From assembly GCA_022794295.1 (NCBI GenBank), contig JAAWEO010000118.1, forward strand, positions 1 to 6,722: 6,722 nt of DNA, read 5' to 3'. A program made the position numbers and the translations under genes. The stretch is from Angelakisella sp. Its GTDB lineage: Bacteria; Bacillota; Clostridia; Oscillospirales; Ruminococcaceae. The notes under the pieces were generated by a model. The model searched no databases, had not been told where the DNA came from, and was given only the letters and a program-made list of their open reading frames with translations. Below, piece by piece: positions 1 through 6,384 of the stretch. Every line of letters starts with the position of its first letter. Position 1 is the stretch's first letter.

Positions 1-98
1 GGCGCTGTCCGCCCTGGACCCGGACCGGACTGATGTCCGGTGACAGAAAGGCTAGCCGGTACTGGGCGTTGGGCTTCGGGCATGGTGCTGCGCCGGCA
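1..98 (+). repeat. Left arm of a ~98-bp inverted repeat
   Basis: This stretch matches the reverse complement of 6176-6272 at about 95 of 98 positions, with two substitutions and one single-base indel. Because it begins at the window edge, the element may extend further left. It contains a small hairpin, ACCGGAC / GTCCGGT around a TGAT loop (about 24-41), and the other copy preserves that stem with a 3-base loop. No credible reading frame or transposase is associated with it. It lies upstream of the operon promoter, so it should not be part of the operon transcript. A dispersed intergenic or MITE-like repeat is the simplest explanation, but copy number elsewhere cannot be seen here. Confidence 0.85.
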
Positions 99-143
99 GG
101 TGTAATAGCTTCTCCAGGCTGCGCAAAAATTGCTGATCCGCTA

Positions 144-173
144 TTGACAACCGTGCCCTCCCGGAATTATAAT
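144..173 (+). promoter_or_regulatory. Sigma-A-type promoter for the T-box leader
   Basis: A perfect -35 hexamer TTGACA (144-149) is separated by 18 bases from a perfect -10 hexamer TATAAT (168-173). This places the start of transcription near 180, just ahead of the T-box stem I. Such a strong constitutive promoter suits a leader RNA in which control is exerted afterwards, by attenuation. Confidence 0.9.
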
Positions 174-179
174 ATCTGC

Positions 180-468
180 AATAACTAAAATGCACCGATT
201 GAGGAAAGTACCTGCCCAGTGTTTGCCTACAGAGAGCCCCGGACAGCTGAAAACGGAGCGGTGAACAGGATAGCGAAGTTCCCTCATGAGCAGCCAGGGT
301 GAAAGCTTTGCCAAAGTAGCCCCGGACGGGATTTCCGCCGTTATCTGGAAAAGGATATGTCTGTATCCTGCTAAGCGGCGGGGTTCTCCCCGCAATTCGA
401 GTGGTACCATGGGCCATTAACGCTCACCTCGAGTTCCCTGAAAAGGGAACCGGAGGCGGGCTTTTTTT
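180..468 (+). promoter_or_regulatory. T-box riboswitch leader, probably tRNA-Phe responsive
   Basis: The leader binds uncharged tRNA and then lets transcription continue into iorA. Stem I can be drawn: UGAGG (200-204) pairs with CCUCA (282-286), and CCUG (211-214) with CAGG (266-269). These enclose a specifier loop with AGUA (207-210) on one side and GAAG-UUC (275-281) on the other. The distal arm has the familiar AGAGAGCC...GCUGAAAAC...GGUGAA pattern (231-265). Hairpins follow at 326-341, 353-368 and 378-393. The T-box motif GAGUGGUACC sits at 399-408. The antiterminator is canonical: CGAG (398-401) with CUCG (428-431), a 7-base bulge UGGUACC (402-408), then UGGGC (410-414) with GCUCA (422-426). 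UUC is read as the Phe specifier. U405 would pair with a discriminator A, as in tRNA-Phe. The base after UUC is C rather than the usual purine, so tRNA identity is less certain than the T-box call. Confidence 0.94.
422..468 (+). terminator. T-box attenuator terminator
   Basis: A long hairpin (422-461) has the core GUUCCCU / AGGGAAC around a GAAA loop and an outer helix pairing 422-430 with 453-461. Seven T residues follow (462-468). Its 5' arm contains the bases 422-431 needed by the antiterminator, so the two folds are mutually exclusive. It ends transcription before iorA when the matching tRNA is charged. Confidence 0.93.
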
Positions 469-490
469 GTGCCGGAAAATCAGTGCGTGG

Positions 491-496
491 AAAGGA
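491..496 (+). promoter_or_regulatory. Ribosome binding site deciding the iorA start
   Basis: AAAGGA lies 10 bases before the GTG at 507, whereas the in-frame GTG at 483 has only a weak GGAAAA upstream. The protein from 507 (MKELMLGNQAVARG) also matches the usual IorA N-terminus, so 507 is preferred. Confidence 0.65.
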
Positions 497-506
497 TGAT
501 CGTCTC

Positions 507-2249
507 GTGAAAGAATTGATGCTGGGCAATCAGGCTGTTGCCCGGGGCCTCTGGCAGGCGGGCTGCCAGGTGGTCTCCAGTTACCCCGGTACCCCCAGTA
601 CCGAGATTACCGAGTTCGCCAGTACTTACCCCGAGCTCTATACCGAATGGGCCCCCAACGAGAAGGTGGCCTATGAGGCCGCTATGGGGGCATCCATCGC
701 AGGGGCCCGGGCCTTTTGTGCCATGAAGCATGTGGGCCTGAATGTGGCCGCGGACCCCCTCTTTACCACCGCATATACCGGGGTGGGGGGCGGTATGGTG
801 GCCGCTGTGGCCGATGACCAGGGGATGCATTCCTCCCAGAATGAGCAGGACAGCCGCCGTTATGCCGTGGCCGCCAAGGTCCCCATGGTGGAGCCTGCCG
901 ACAGCCAGGAGTGCGCCAACTATACCGAAGCCGCCTTCCAGCTTTCAGAGGAGTTCGATACCCCCGTTCTCCTGCGGCTGTCCACCCGGGTGAGCCATTC
1001 CCAAAGCCTGGTGGAGACAAAGGACCGCCAGGAGCTCCCCCTGAAGGACTACCGGAAGGACCCCGGAAAGTATGTGATGATGCCCGCCAATGCCAAGAAG
1101 CGCCGGGTCACCGTGGAGGAACGGACCGCCGCCCTGACAAGGTACGCCGAGACCACCCCCCTGAACCGCGTGGAGGAGGGGAGCGACCGGCGGATCGGGG
1201 TCATTACCGCTGGGATCTGCTACCAGTATGTCCGGGAGGCTATGCCTGACGCGCCGGTCCTTAAATTGGGGCTGCTCAATCCCCTGCCGGTGGAGCTGAT
1301 CCGGAGCTTTGCCGCCACAGTGGATACTGTTGTGGTGGCAGAGGAGCTGGACCCGGTTATTGAGGACCACTGCAAGGGGATCGGCGTTCCGGTCCGGGGG
1401 AAGGAGCTGTTTGGGGCCATTGGGGAGCTGAGCCAGAACCTCATCCGGGAAAAGCTGCTGAAGCTTCCCCCCCTCCCCAGCTGCAAACACCCCGGGGAGC
1501 TGCCGGTGCGGCCCCCCATTCTCTGCCCGGGCTGCCCCCACCGGGGACTGTTCTATACCCTCCACAGGCTGGGACTGACGGTGTTCGGGGATATTGGCTG
1601 CTACACCCTGGGGAGCCTGCCGCCCCTTTCCGCCATGGATACCACCCTTTGCATGGGGGCCTCCATTTCCGGGCTGCACGGGTTTTTAAAGGCCCGGGGG
1701 GAGGAGGCCGCCAGGACGGCGGTGGCGGTGATCGGGGACAGCACCTTTGTCCACAGCGGCATCACCGGCCTGGTGGACACCGTTTACAACAAGGGCCTTT
1801 CCACTGTGATCATCCTGGATAACTCCATCACCGGAATGACCGGCCACCAGGAGAACCCCACCACCGGGAAGGATATCCACCACCAGCCCGCCCCCCGGCT
1901 CTCCCTGGAAGGGGTCTGCCGGGCCGTGGGGGTGGAAAAGGTCCTTGTTGCCGACCCGGGGGACCTGGCCACCATGAAAAGCGCGGTTCAGGAGGCCCTT
2001 GCCTGGGACGGTCCCGCTGTGGTTATTGCCCGGCGCCCCTGCGCCCTCCTTAAGGGGGTCAGGCGGCTGCCGCCGGTACAGGTGGAGGAAAGCCGGTGCA
2101 TCGGCTGCCGGGCCTGTATGGGGATTGGCTGCCCGGCCATCTCCTTTGGGGATGGAAAGGCCCGGATCGACGAGACCCTCTGTGTGGGGTGTGGCCTTTG
2201 TGAAGGGCTTTGCCCGAAAAACGCCATCAAGGAGGAGAAGGGGAAATGA
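507..2249 (+). CDS. iorA: Indolepyruvate:ferredoxin oxidoreductase, alpha subunit
   Basis: This is the large, catalytic subunit of the cytoplasmic, thiamine diphosphate and iron-sulfur dependent enzyme that interconverts arylpyruvates and arylacetyl-CoA + CO2 using ferredoxin. The product is 580 aa, normal for the family. The N-terminal pyrimidine-binding domain shows YPGTPSTEITE and the likely catalytic Glu52 in PNEKVAYE. A central transketolase-C-like domain is followed by CPGCPH (340-345) and a TPP-binding domain with GDS (410-412) and N439 in NSITGMTGH. The C-terminal ferredoxin domain carries two cluster motifs, C531/534/537/542 and C559/562/565/569. All key residues are present. GTG at 507 is chosen over GTG at 483 because of its better ribosome site and family N-terminus. 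The gene is first after the T-box leader and overlaps iorB by 4 bases. The preferred aryl substrate (indole, phenyl or hydroxyphenyl) cannot be read from sequence; the T-box and paaK suggest phenylpyruvate. Confidence 0.96.
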   Translation: MKELMLGNQAVARGLWQAGCQVVSSYPGTPSTEITEFASTYPELYTEWAPNEKVAYEAAMGASIAGARAFCAMKHVGLNVAADPLFTTAYTGVGGGMVAAVADDQGMHSSQNEQDSRRYAVAAKVPMVEPADSQECANYTEAAFQLSEEFDTPVLLRLSTRVSHSQSLVETKDRQELPLKDYRKDPGKYVMMPANAKKRRVTVEERTAALTRYAETTPLNRVEEGSDRRIGVITAGICYQYVREAMPDAPVLKLGLLNPLPVELIRSFAATVDTVVVAEELDPVIEDHCKGIGVPVRGKELFGAIGELSQNLIREKLLKLPPLPSCKHPGELPVRPPILCPGCPHRGLFYTLHRLGLTVFGDIGCYTLGSLPPLSAMDTTLCMGASISGLHGFLKARGEEAARTAVAVIGDSTFVHSGITGLVDTVYNKGLSTVIILDNSITGMTGHQENPTTGKDIHHQPAPRLSLEGVCRAVGVEKVLVADPGDLATMKSAVQEALAWDGPAVVIARRPCALLKGVRRLPPVQVEESRCIGCRACMGIGCPAISFGDGKARIDETLCVGCGLCEGLCPKNAIKEEKGK

Positions 2250-2824
2250 CCAGAAACATTATGATTGCAGGGGTAGGGGGCCAGGGGACCCTGCTGGCCA
2301 GCAAGGTGTTGGGGAGCCTGCTTCTTTCCCAGGGATACGACGTAAAGGTCTCGGAGGTCCACGGGATGGCCCAGCGGGGGGGCTCGGTGGTGACCTATGT
2401 CCGGTACGGGGAGAAGGTGGCCTCGCCCATCATTGACAAGGGGGAGGCGGATGTGCTGGTGGCCTTTGAGCTGCTGGAGGCCGCCCGCTGGGTATCCTGG
2501 CTGAAGCCGGAGGGAACCCTCATCGCCAACATCCAGAAGATCCTGCCCATGCCTGTCATCACCGGGGCAGCCGCCTACCCGGAGGACCTGGCTGAAAGGC
2601 TGGGGGAGATCTGCTGGGATCCCATTTTGGTGGACGCCCTGACCCCGGCGGAGAAGGCGGGGAGCGCCAAGGCGGTAAATGTAGTGCTGCTGGGCATCCT
2701 TTCCGCCGTTCTGGGGATGCCGGAGGAACCCTGGCTCGCCGTTCTTACAGAGCATTTGAAGCCTGCCCTGGTGGAGATGAACATGGACGCTTTCCGCCGG
2801 GGCCGGGAGATGGCGAAAAACTGA
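2246..2824 (+). CDS. iorB: Indolepyruvate:ferredoxin oxidoreductase, beta subunit
   Basis: This is the small subunit (192 aa) of the IorAB complex, belonging to the pyruvate:ferredoxin oxidoreductase gamma-domain family. The N-terminus has the glycine-rich GVGGQG motif (residues 9-14) of a Rossmann-like fold. It is followed by the family signature HGMAQRGGSV (39-48), which contributes to CoA binding and the subunit interface in related enzymes. The ATG at 2246 overlaps the iorA stop as ATGA, so translation is coupled, and AAGGAGG (2229-2235) lies upstream within the iorA end. A longer frame from 2210 would add 12 residues with no family counterpart, so it was not used. Length is normal and no residues appear damaged. 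Confidence 0.96.
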   Translation: MTRNIMIAGVGGQGTLLASKVLGSLLLSQGYDVKVSEVHGMAQRGGSVVTYVRYGEKVASPIIDKGEADVLVAFELLEAARWVSWLKPEGTLIANIQKILPMPVITGAAAYPEDLAERLGEICWDPILVDALTPAEKAGSAKAVNVVLLGILSAVLGMPEEPWLAVLTEHLKPALVEMNMDAFRRGREMAKN

Positions 2825-2848
2825 CTGCAAAGAGAGGAGAGGATCCCT

Positions 2849-4156
2849 ATGAGTGATAGAACCTGGAACCCCATTGAGACCGCCCCCGTAGAGGAGATCA
2901 AGGCGCTTCAGCTGGCGCGGCTGATCCACAATGTTTACCATGTCTACCAAAACGTTCCCTACTACCGCCAGCGGATGGACGAGGCGGGGGTGAAGCCGGG
3001 GGACATCCACACCCTGCAGGACCTGGCAAAGCTGCCCTTCACCTACAAGCAGGACCTGCGGGACACCTATCCCTATGGCTTGTTTGCCGTACCCATGAAG
3101 GAGGTGGTGGAGCTCCACGCCTCATCCGGGACCACCGGAAAGCAGATCGTAGCAGGGTACACCCAGAAGGATCTGGATATTTGGGGGGACTGCGCCGCCC
3201 GGGCCATTGTGGCCGCCGGAGGCTCCCCCAAGAGCAAGGTCCATGTTTCCTATGGCTACGGGCTTTTCACCGGCGGTCTGGGGCTTCACTACGGGGCCCA
3301 GACCCTGGGGGCGGTGGCCATCCCGGTTTCCTCCGGCAACACCAAGCGCCAGGTGCAGATCCTCCAGGATTTTGAAAGCGACATCCTCTGCTGTACCCCC
3401 TCCTACGCCACCTACATCGGGGAGACCCTGCGGGAGATGGGGGTCAAGCCGGAGGATATCAAGCTGAGCGCCGGCATCTTCGGGGCGGAGCCCTGGACCG
3501 AGGACAGCCGCCGGAACATCGAGTCCCTGCTGGGCATAAAGGCCTACGATATCTACGGCCTTACCGAGATTATCGGCCCCGGTGTGGCCTACGAGTGCAG
3601 CGAGCAGACGGGAATGCACATCTGCGAGGACCACTTCCTGCCGGAGATCATCGACCCGGACACCGGGGAGGTCCTCCCCGAGGGCACTGCCGGGGAGCTG
3701 GTGTTCACCTGTATCTCCAAGGAGGCCTTCCCCCTGCTGCGGTACCGCACCCGGGATATTGCCACCCTAAGCCGGGAAAAATGCTCCTGTGGGCGCACCC
3801 TGATTAAAATGACCAAGCCCAGGGGCCGCACCGACGATATGCTTATTATCCGGGGGGTCAATGTCTTCCCGTCCCAGATCGAGACGGTGCTGTTCCAGAC
3901 CAGCCAGACCTCCCCCCACTACCTGATCACGGTGGACCGGGTGAACAACACCGATACCCTGGAGATTCAGGTGGAAATGACCGACGACTTCCAGTTCGAT
4001 GCTGTTCGTCTGGTGGAGCAGAAGCAGCGGGAGATCGAATCCGCCCTTCAGTCCACCCTGGGCATCAGCCCCAAGGTGCGCCTGGTAAGCCCCAAAACGA
4101 TCCAGCGCAGCGAAGGAAAAGCCACCCGGGTCATCGACAAACGGAAGCTGTATTGA
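2849..4156 (+). CDS. paaK: Phenylacetate-CoA ligase (AMP-forming)
   Basis: This is a 435-aa adenylate-forming enzyme that activates phenylacetate or related aryl acetates with ATP and CoA, giving arylacetyl-CoA, AMP and PPi. The P-loop ASSGTTGK is at residues 91-98, the adenylate-binding YGLTE at 236-240 with IIGPG following, the hinge region GRTDD at 326-330 and RGVNVFPSQIE from 335. The C-terminal catalytic lysine is probably K424 in SEGKATRV. Length fits the compact PaaK family rather than long acyl-CoA synthetases. The ATG at 2849 is 24 bases after iorB and has GGAGAGG (2836-2842) at a good distance. Lying beside iorAB, it would supply arylacetyl-CoA for reductive carboxylation. AMP-forming ligases run toward activation, which argues for use of aryl acids rather than ATP gain from their breakdown. 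The exact aryl substrate is unproven. Confidence 0.95.
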   Translation: MSDRTWNPIETAPVEEIKALQLARLIHNVYHVYQNVPYYRQRMDEAGVKPGDIHTLQDLAKLPFTYKQDLRDTYPYGLFAVPMKEVVELHASSGTTGKQIVAGYTQKDLDIWGDCAARAIVAAGGSPKSKVHVSYGYGLFTGGLGLHYGAQTLGAVAIPVSSGNTKRQVQILQDFESDILCCTPSYATYIGETLREMGVKPEDIKLSAGIFGAEPWTEDSRRNIESLLGIKAYDIYGLTEIIGPGVAYECSEQTGMHICEDHFLPEIIDPDTGEVLPEGTAGELVFTCISKEAFPLLRYRTRDIATLSREKCSCGRTLIKMTKPRGRTDDMLIIRGVNVFPSQIETVLFQTSQTSPHYLITVDRVNNTDTLEIQVEMTDDFQFDAVRLVEQKQREIESALQSTLGISPKVRLVSPKTIQRSEGKATRVIDKRKLY

Positions 4157-4162
4157 TATAAT
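4134..4162 (+). promoter_or_regulatory. Possible internal promoter for the ACT gene
   Basis: TCGACA (4134-4139), one base from the -35 consensus, is 17 bases before a perfect TATAAT (4157-4162). The -35 lies inside the paaK coding end and the -10 starts directly after its stop. Transcription would begin near 4169, leaving a short leader before the ATG at 4194. The perfect -10 in GC-rich surroundings makes chance less likely, but no transcript data support it. Confidence 0.45.
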
Positions 4163-4193
4163 GATAGAATAAGGATACAAGGGAGGTTTTTTC

Positions 4194-4622
4194 ATGACTG
4201 TTAAACAGCTTTCCGTTTTTGTAGAGAACAAGCAGGGCCGCCTTTCGGAGATCACCGGTATCCTGCACAGCGCCGGGGTGGATATCCGGGCCCTGTCCCT
4301 GGCGGACACCACCGACTTCGGCATTCTCCGCCTGATTGTGGACAAGGAGGAGGCCGCAGAGACTGCCCTGCGTGGGGCGGGGTTCACTGTCAGCCTTACT
4401 CCGGTCATTGCCATCGGTGTGGCCGACTGCCCCGGCGGCCTGGCCAAGGCCATGACCGTCCTCCGGGACGGGGGGATCAGTGTGGAGTACATGTATGCCT
4501 TTATCAGCCGCACCGCCAACACCGCCTACGTCATCCTGCGGGTGGATGACAACGAGAAGGCGGCGGGGCTGGTGCAGGAAGCCGGCTTCGGGCTTTTGAC
4601 CGAAGACGAGATCGGAAAGTAA
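4194..4622 (+). CDS. Tandem ACT-domain protein, probable amino acid sensor
   Basis: This 142-aa cytoplasmic protein consists almost entirely of two ACT domains, about residues 1-70 and 71-140. ACT domains bind amino acids at dimer interfaces and pass the signal to enzymes. Each copy starts with the loop that usually contacts the ligand: NKQGRL (12-17) and DCPGGL (78-83). No catalytic or DNA-binding domain is attached. Stand-alone ACT proteins of this type are commonly found next to paaK and ior genes, and their partner is generally not established. Here it may sense phenylalanine or a related aryl compound and modulate PaaK or IorAB; that is inference. The ATG has GGGAGG (4181-4186) 7 bases upstream, and a possible separate promoter overlaps the end of paaK. 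Confidence 0.9.
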   Translation: MTVKQLSVFVENKQGRLSEITGILHSAGVDIRALSLADTTDFGILRLIVDKEEAAETALRGAGFTVSLTPVIAIGVADCPGGLAKAMTVLRDGGISVEYMYAFISRTANTAYVILRVDDNEKAAGLVQEAGFGLLTEDEIGK

Positions 4623-4640
4623 ATCCAATCTAAAACCAAT

Positions 4641-4684
4641 GGCCCGCCCCCTGAAACAGGCTTTGAACCGAAGGGGAGCGGGTC
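4641..4684 (+). other. GC-rich hairpin between the ACT gene and cca
   Basis: The arms 4641-4652 and 4672-4684 pair over 12 positions, with one G-U pair and one bulged A, around a 19-base loop. No T tract follows; the next bases are CTTTGCC. It is therefore unlikely to be an efficient intrinsic terminator. It could partly separate cca expression from the upstream genes or stabilise processed RNA ends. Confidence 0.5.
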
Positions 4685-4703
4685 CTTTGCCGGAGGTGCC
4701 GCT

Positions 4704-6080
4704 ATGTCTGTTCCGTCCTTTTCCATCCCTGCCCCTGCCGCCGCCATTCTGGACCGGCTGGAGGCCGCCGGGCACGAGGCCTGGGCTGTGGGGGGCTGTG
4801 TCCGGGACAGCCTTCTGGGGCTGGTCCCCCACGACTGGGACCTTTGCACCTCCGCCGCCCCGGAGGAGATGGTCCGCGCCTTCCAGGGGTGGACCGTCAT
4901 CCCCACCGGACTGCGCCATGGGACCCTTACCGTCCGGCTGGAGGGGGAGAACTGGGAGGTCACCACCTACCGGGCCGACGGGAGCTACACCGACCACCGG
5001 CGCCCCGACAGTGTCCGGTTTGTAACCAGCCTGGAGGAGGATCTTTCCCGCCGGGATTTTACCGTTAACGCCATTGCCTGGCACCCCCGCCGGGGCCTCC
5101 GGGACCCTATGGGCGGCGCAGCGGACCTGGAGAAGGGCGTTTTGCGGTGTGTGGGAGACCCCCGGCGGCGCTTTGACGAGGACGCCCTGCGGATCCTCCG
5201 GGGGGTGCGCTTTGCCGCCTGGTACAGCCTTGCCCCGGCGGAGGAGACCGCCGCCGCCATCCACGGGGAGCGGGAGCTTCTGCACCGGGTGGCCCCGGAG
5301 CGGTGCATGGCGGAGCTGCGGCGGCTCCTTTGCGCCCCGGGGGAGGGACTGGGGCCCATTTTGCGGGAGTTCTGGGACATTCTGGCGGAGCTGCCCGGCC
5401 TTGACTATTTGGGGGCGCTGGAAGGATACGACCAGCAGAACCCCCACCACACCCTGGACTTAAAGGAGCACACCATTGCGGCGGTGGTTTCTGTTCCGGC
5501 CCGGGAGGAGTTGCGGCTGGCGGCACTTCTCCATGACGGGGGGAAGCCCCGGTGCCGGACGGTGGACCGGGAGGGGATCGCCCACTTTTACGGTCACCCC
5601 AGGGAAGGGGCGCGGCTGGCGGAGAATGCCCTGCGGGCGCTGCGGTGCGAAAATGCTTTGCGGCAAAGGGTGGTGCAGCTGGTAGAGCTTCACGACCTGT
5701 GGGTACCGCCTACCCTGCCCGCGGCCAGGCGGTGGCTGGGGCGGCTGGGGGAGGAGGGGCTGCGGGATCTTTTGGCATTGGAACGGGGGGATACTCTGGG
5801 GCACGCGCCTGGGTGCCAGGGGGAGCGGCTGGAGCTTTTGGACCGGTGGGAGGCGCTGGTGGACGAGGCGGTATCAGCGGGGGAATGCTTAGGGCTTCGG
5901 GACCTGAAGATAAACGGGAGGGACCTAATGGAGATGGGGGTACCGGCGGGGCCGGAGATGGGGAGGGTGCTGAGGTACCTGTTAGAAGAAGTACAGGAGG
6001 GCAGGCTGCCCAACGAGCATGAAGCCCTGCGGGCGGCCTGGAGGCCGAATCCAGACCCTACCCGGCGCTGCGCGCCTTGA
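4704..6080 (+). CDS. cca: CCA tRNA nucleotidyltransferase with HD domain
   Basis: This 458-aa class II nucleotidyltransferase adds or repairs the 3' CCA end of tRNAs using CTP and ATP. The head domain has GGCVRDSLLG (from residue 30) and the metal-binding D44 and D46 in HDWDLCT. RRDFTVNA (116-123) and EDALRILRGVR (159-169, the nucleotide-selecting motif) follow. An HD-type domain includes H277-D278 in LLHDGGKP, which in relatives is tied to phosphohydrolase activity. The ATG has GGAGG (4692-4696) at a proper distance. The gap to the ACT gene is 81 bases with no clear terminator, so co-transcription is possible. The protein continues about a dozen residues (PNPDPTRRCAP) past the usual NEHEALR-type end. 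A poly(A) polymerase or an A-adding or CC-adding specialist cannot be excluded, but a full CCA enzyme is most likely. Confidence 0.92.
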   Translation: MSVPSFSIPAPAAAILDRLEAAGHEAWAVGGCVRDSLLGLVPHDWDLCTSAAPEEMVRAFQGWTVIPTGLRHGTLTVRLEGENWEVTTYRADGSYTDHRRPDSVRFVTSLEEDLSRRDFTVNAIAWHPRRGLRDPMGGAADLEKGVLRCVGDPRRRFDEDALRILRGVRFAAWYSLAPAEETAAAIHGERELLHRVAPERCMAELRRLLCAPGEGLGPILREFWDILAELPGLDYLGALEGYDQQNPHHTLDLKEHTIAAVVSVPAREELRLAALLHDGGKPRCRTVDREGIAHFYGHPREGARLAENALRALRCENALRQRVVQLVELHDLWVPPTLPAARRWLGRLGEEGLRDLLALERGDTLGHAPGCQGERLELLDRWEALVDEAVSAGECLGLRDLKINGRDLMEMGVPAGPEMGRVLRYLLEEVQEGRLPNEHEALRAAWRPNPDPTRRCAP

Positions 6081-6119
6081 CGGTGTGCGAAAGGAATAGT
6101 GGGTGCCTGGAGTCCGAAT
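6036..6119 (+). repeat. Short direct repeat at the end of cca
   Basis: The 15 bases at 6036-6050, inside the last codons of cca, recur at 6105-6119 after its stop with one mismatch (GCCTGGAG then G or T, then CCGAAT). This is small enough to be chance. It could also mark a local duplication that created the unusual cca tail. Confidence 0.35.
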
Positions 6120-6175
6120 GAGTACAGGGCGGGGCGATTCCCCTGCCTTTGACGGACCGGGGCGGGCGAGGTTTT

Positions 6176-6272
6176 TGCCGGCGCAGCACCATGCCCGAAG
6201 CCCAACGCCCAATACCGGGTAGCCTTTCTGTCACCGGACACAGTCCGGTCCGGGTCCAGGGCGGACAGCGCC
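6176..6272 (-). repeat. Right arm of the ~98-bp inverted repeat
   Basis: This is the second, oppositely oriented copy of the element at 1-98. It keeps the ACCGGAC / GTCCGGT hairpin (6234-6250) but with an ACA loop. It starts 95 bases after the cca stop and would be transcribed if the operon reads through to the terminator at 6358-6384. Similarity stops abruptly at 6176 on the operon side. On the outer side the limit is set only by the window edge of the other copy, so the true element may continue beyond 6272. Confidence 0.85.
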
Positions 6273-6275
6273 TGG

Positions 6276-6295
6276 TCGCCCGCCGTGGCGGGCGA
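6276..6295 (+). other. Compact GC hairpin beside the right repeat
   Basis: TCGCCCGCC (6276-6284) is followed after two bases by its exact reverse complement GGCGGGCGA (6287-6295). No T run follows. It may be part of the same repeat family, because the left copy is cut by the window edge exactly where this would appear. Confidence 0.6.
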
Positions 6296-6357
6296 AATAC
6301 CTTTGTATGAGGCAGCATCCTTCGATTTAGGCCGCGGCTAATAATATGGCGCTAAGT

Positions 6358-6384
6358 AAGGACGGAAAGCTTTCCGTCTTTTTT
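6358..6384 (+). terminator. Intrinsic terminator downstream of cca
   Basis: The 18-base perfect palindrome at 6361-6378 (GACGGAAAG and its complement) folds as a stem with an AGCT loop. Six T residues follow directly (6379-6384), and the preceding AAG extends the helix. There is no matching T run on the other strand, so it acts for + strand transcription. It is the first convincing terminator after cca and probably ends the operon, leaving a ~280-base 3' untranslated tail that includes the right repeat arm. Confidence 0.8.

Noticed and set aside
52..417. Minus-strand reading frames of 121 and 89 codons (52-417 and 141-410)
   Set aside because: They run antisense through the promoter, the T-box leader and part of the repeat. 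The conserved RNA structure explains the sequence, and the proteins resemble nothing known.
483..506. Upstream GTG start for iorA
   Set aside because: The eight extra residues have no family counterpart, and the ribosome site is better placed for GTG 507.
945..1679. Long antisense frames over iorA, over iorB/paaK (1988-3118) and over the ACT gene/cca (4131-5450)
   Set aside because: Long open frames opposite GC-rich genes are expected by chance. They lack recognisable domains and start signals.
2210..2245. Earlier ATG start for iorB
   Set aside because: It would add 12 residues lying wholly inside the iorA ferredoxin domain. The ATGA overlap start gives the usual IorB N-terminus.
5690..6241. 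Minus-strand frame of 183 codons across the cca end and right repeat
   Set aside because: It is a shadow of cca joined to repeat sequence, with low-complexity basic content and no family resemblance.
6320..6347. Possible promoter with TAATAT near 6342
   Set aside because: The -35 region is poor, and the start point would lie almost on top of the terminator at 6358.
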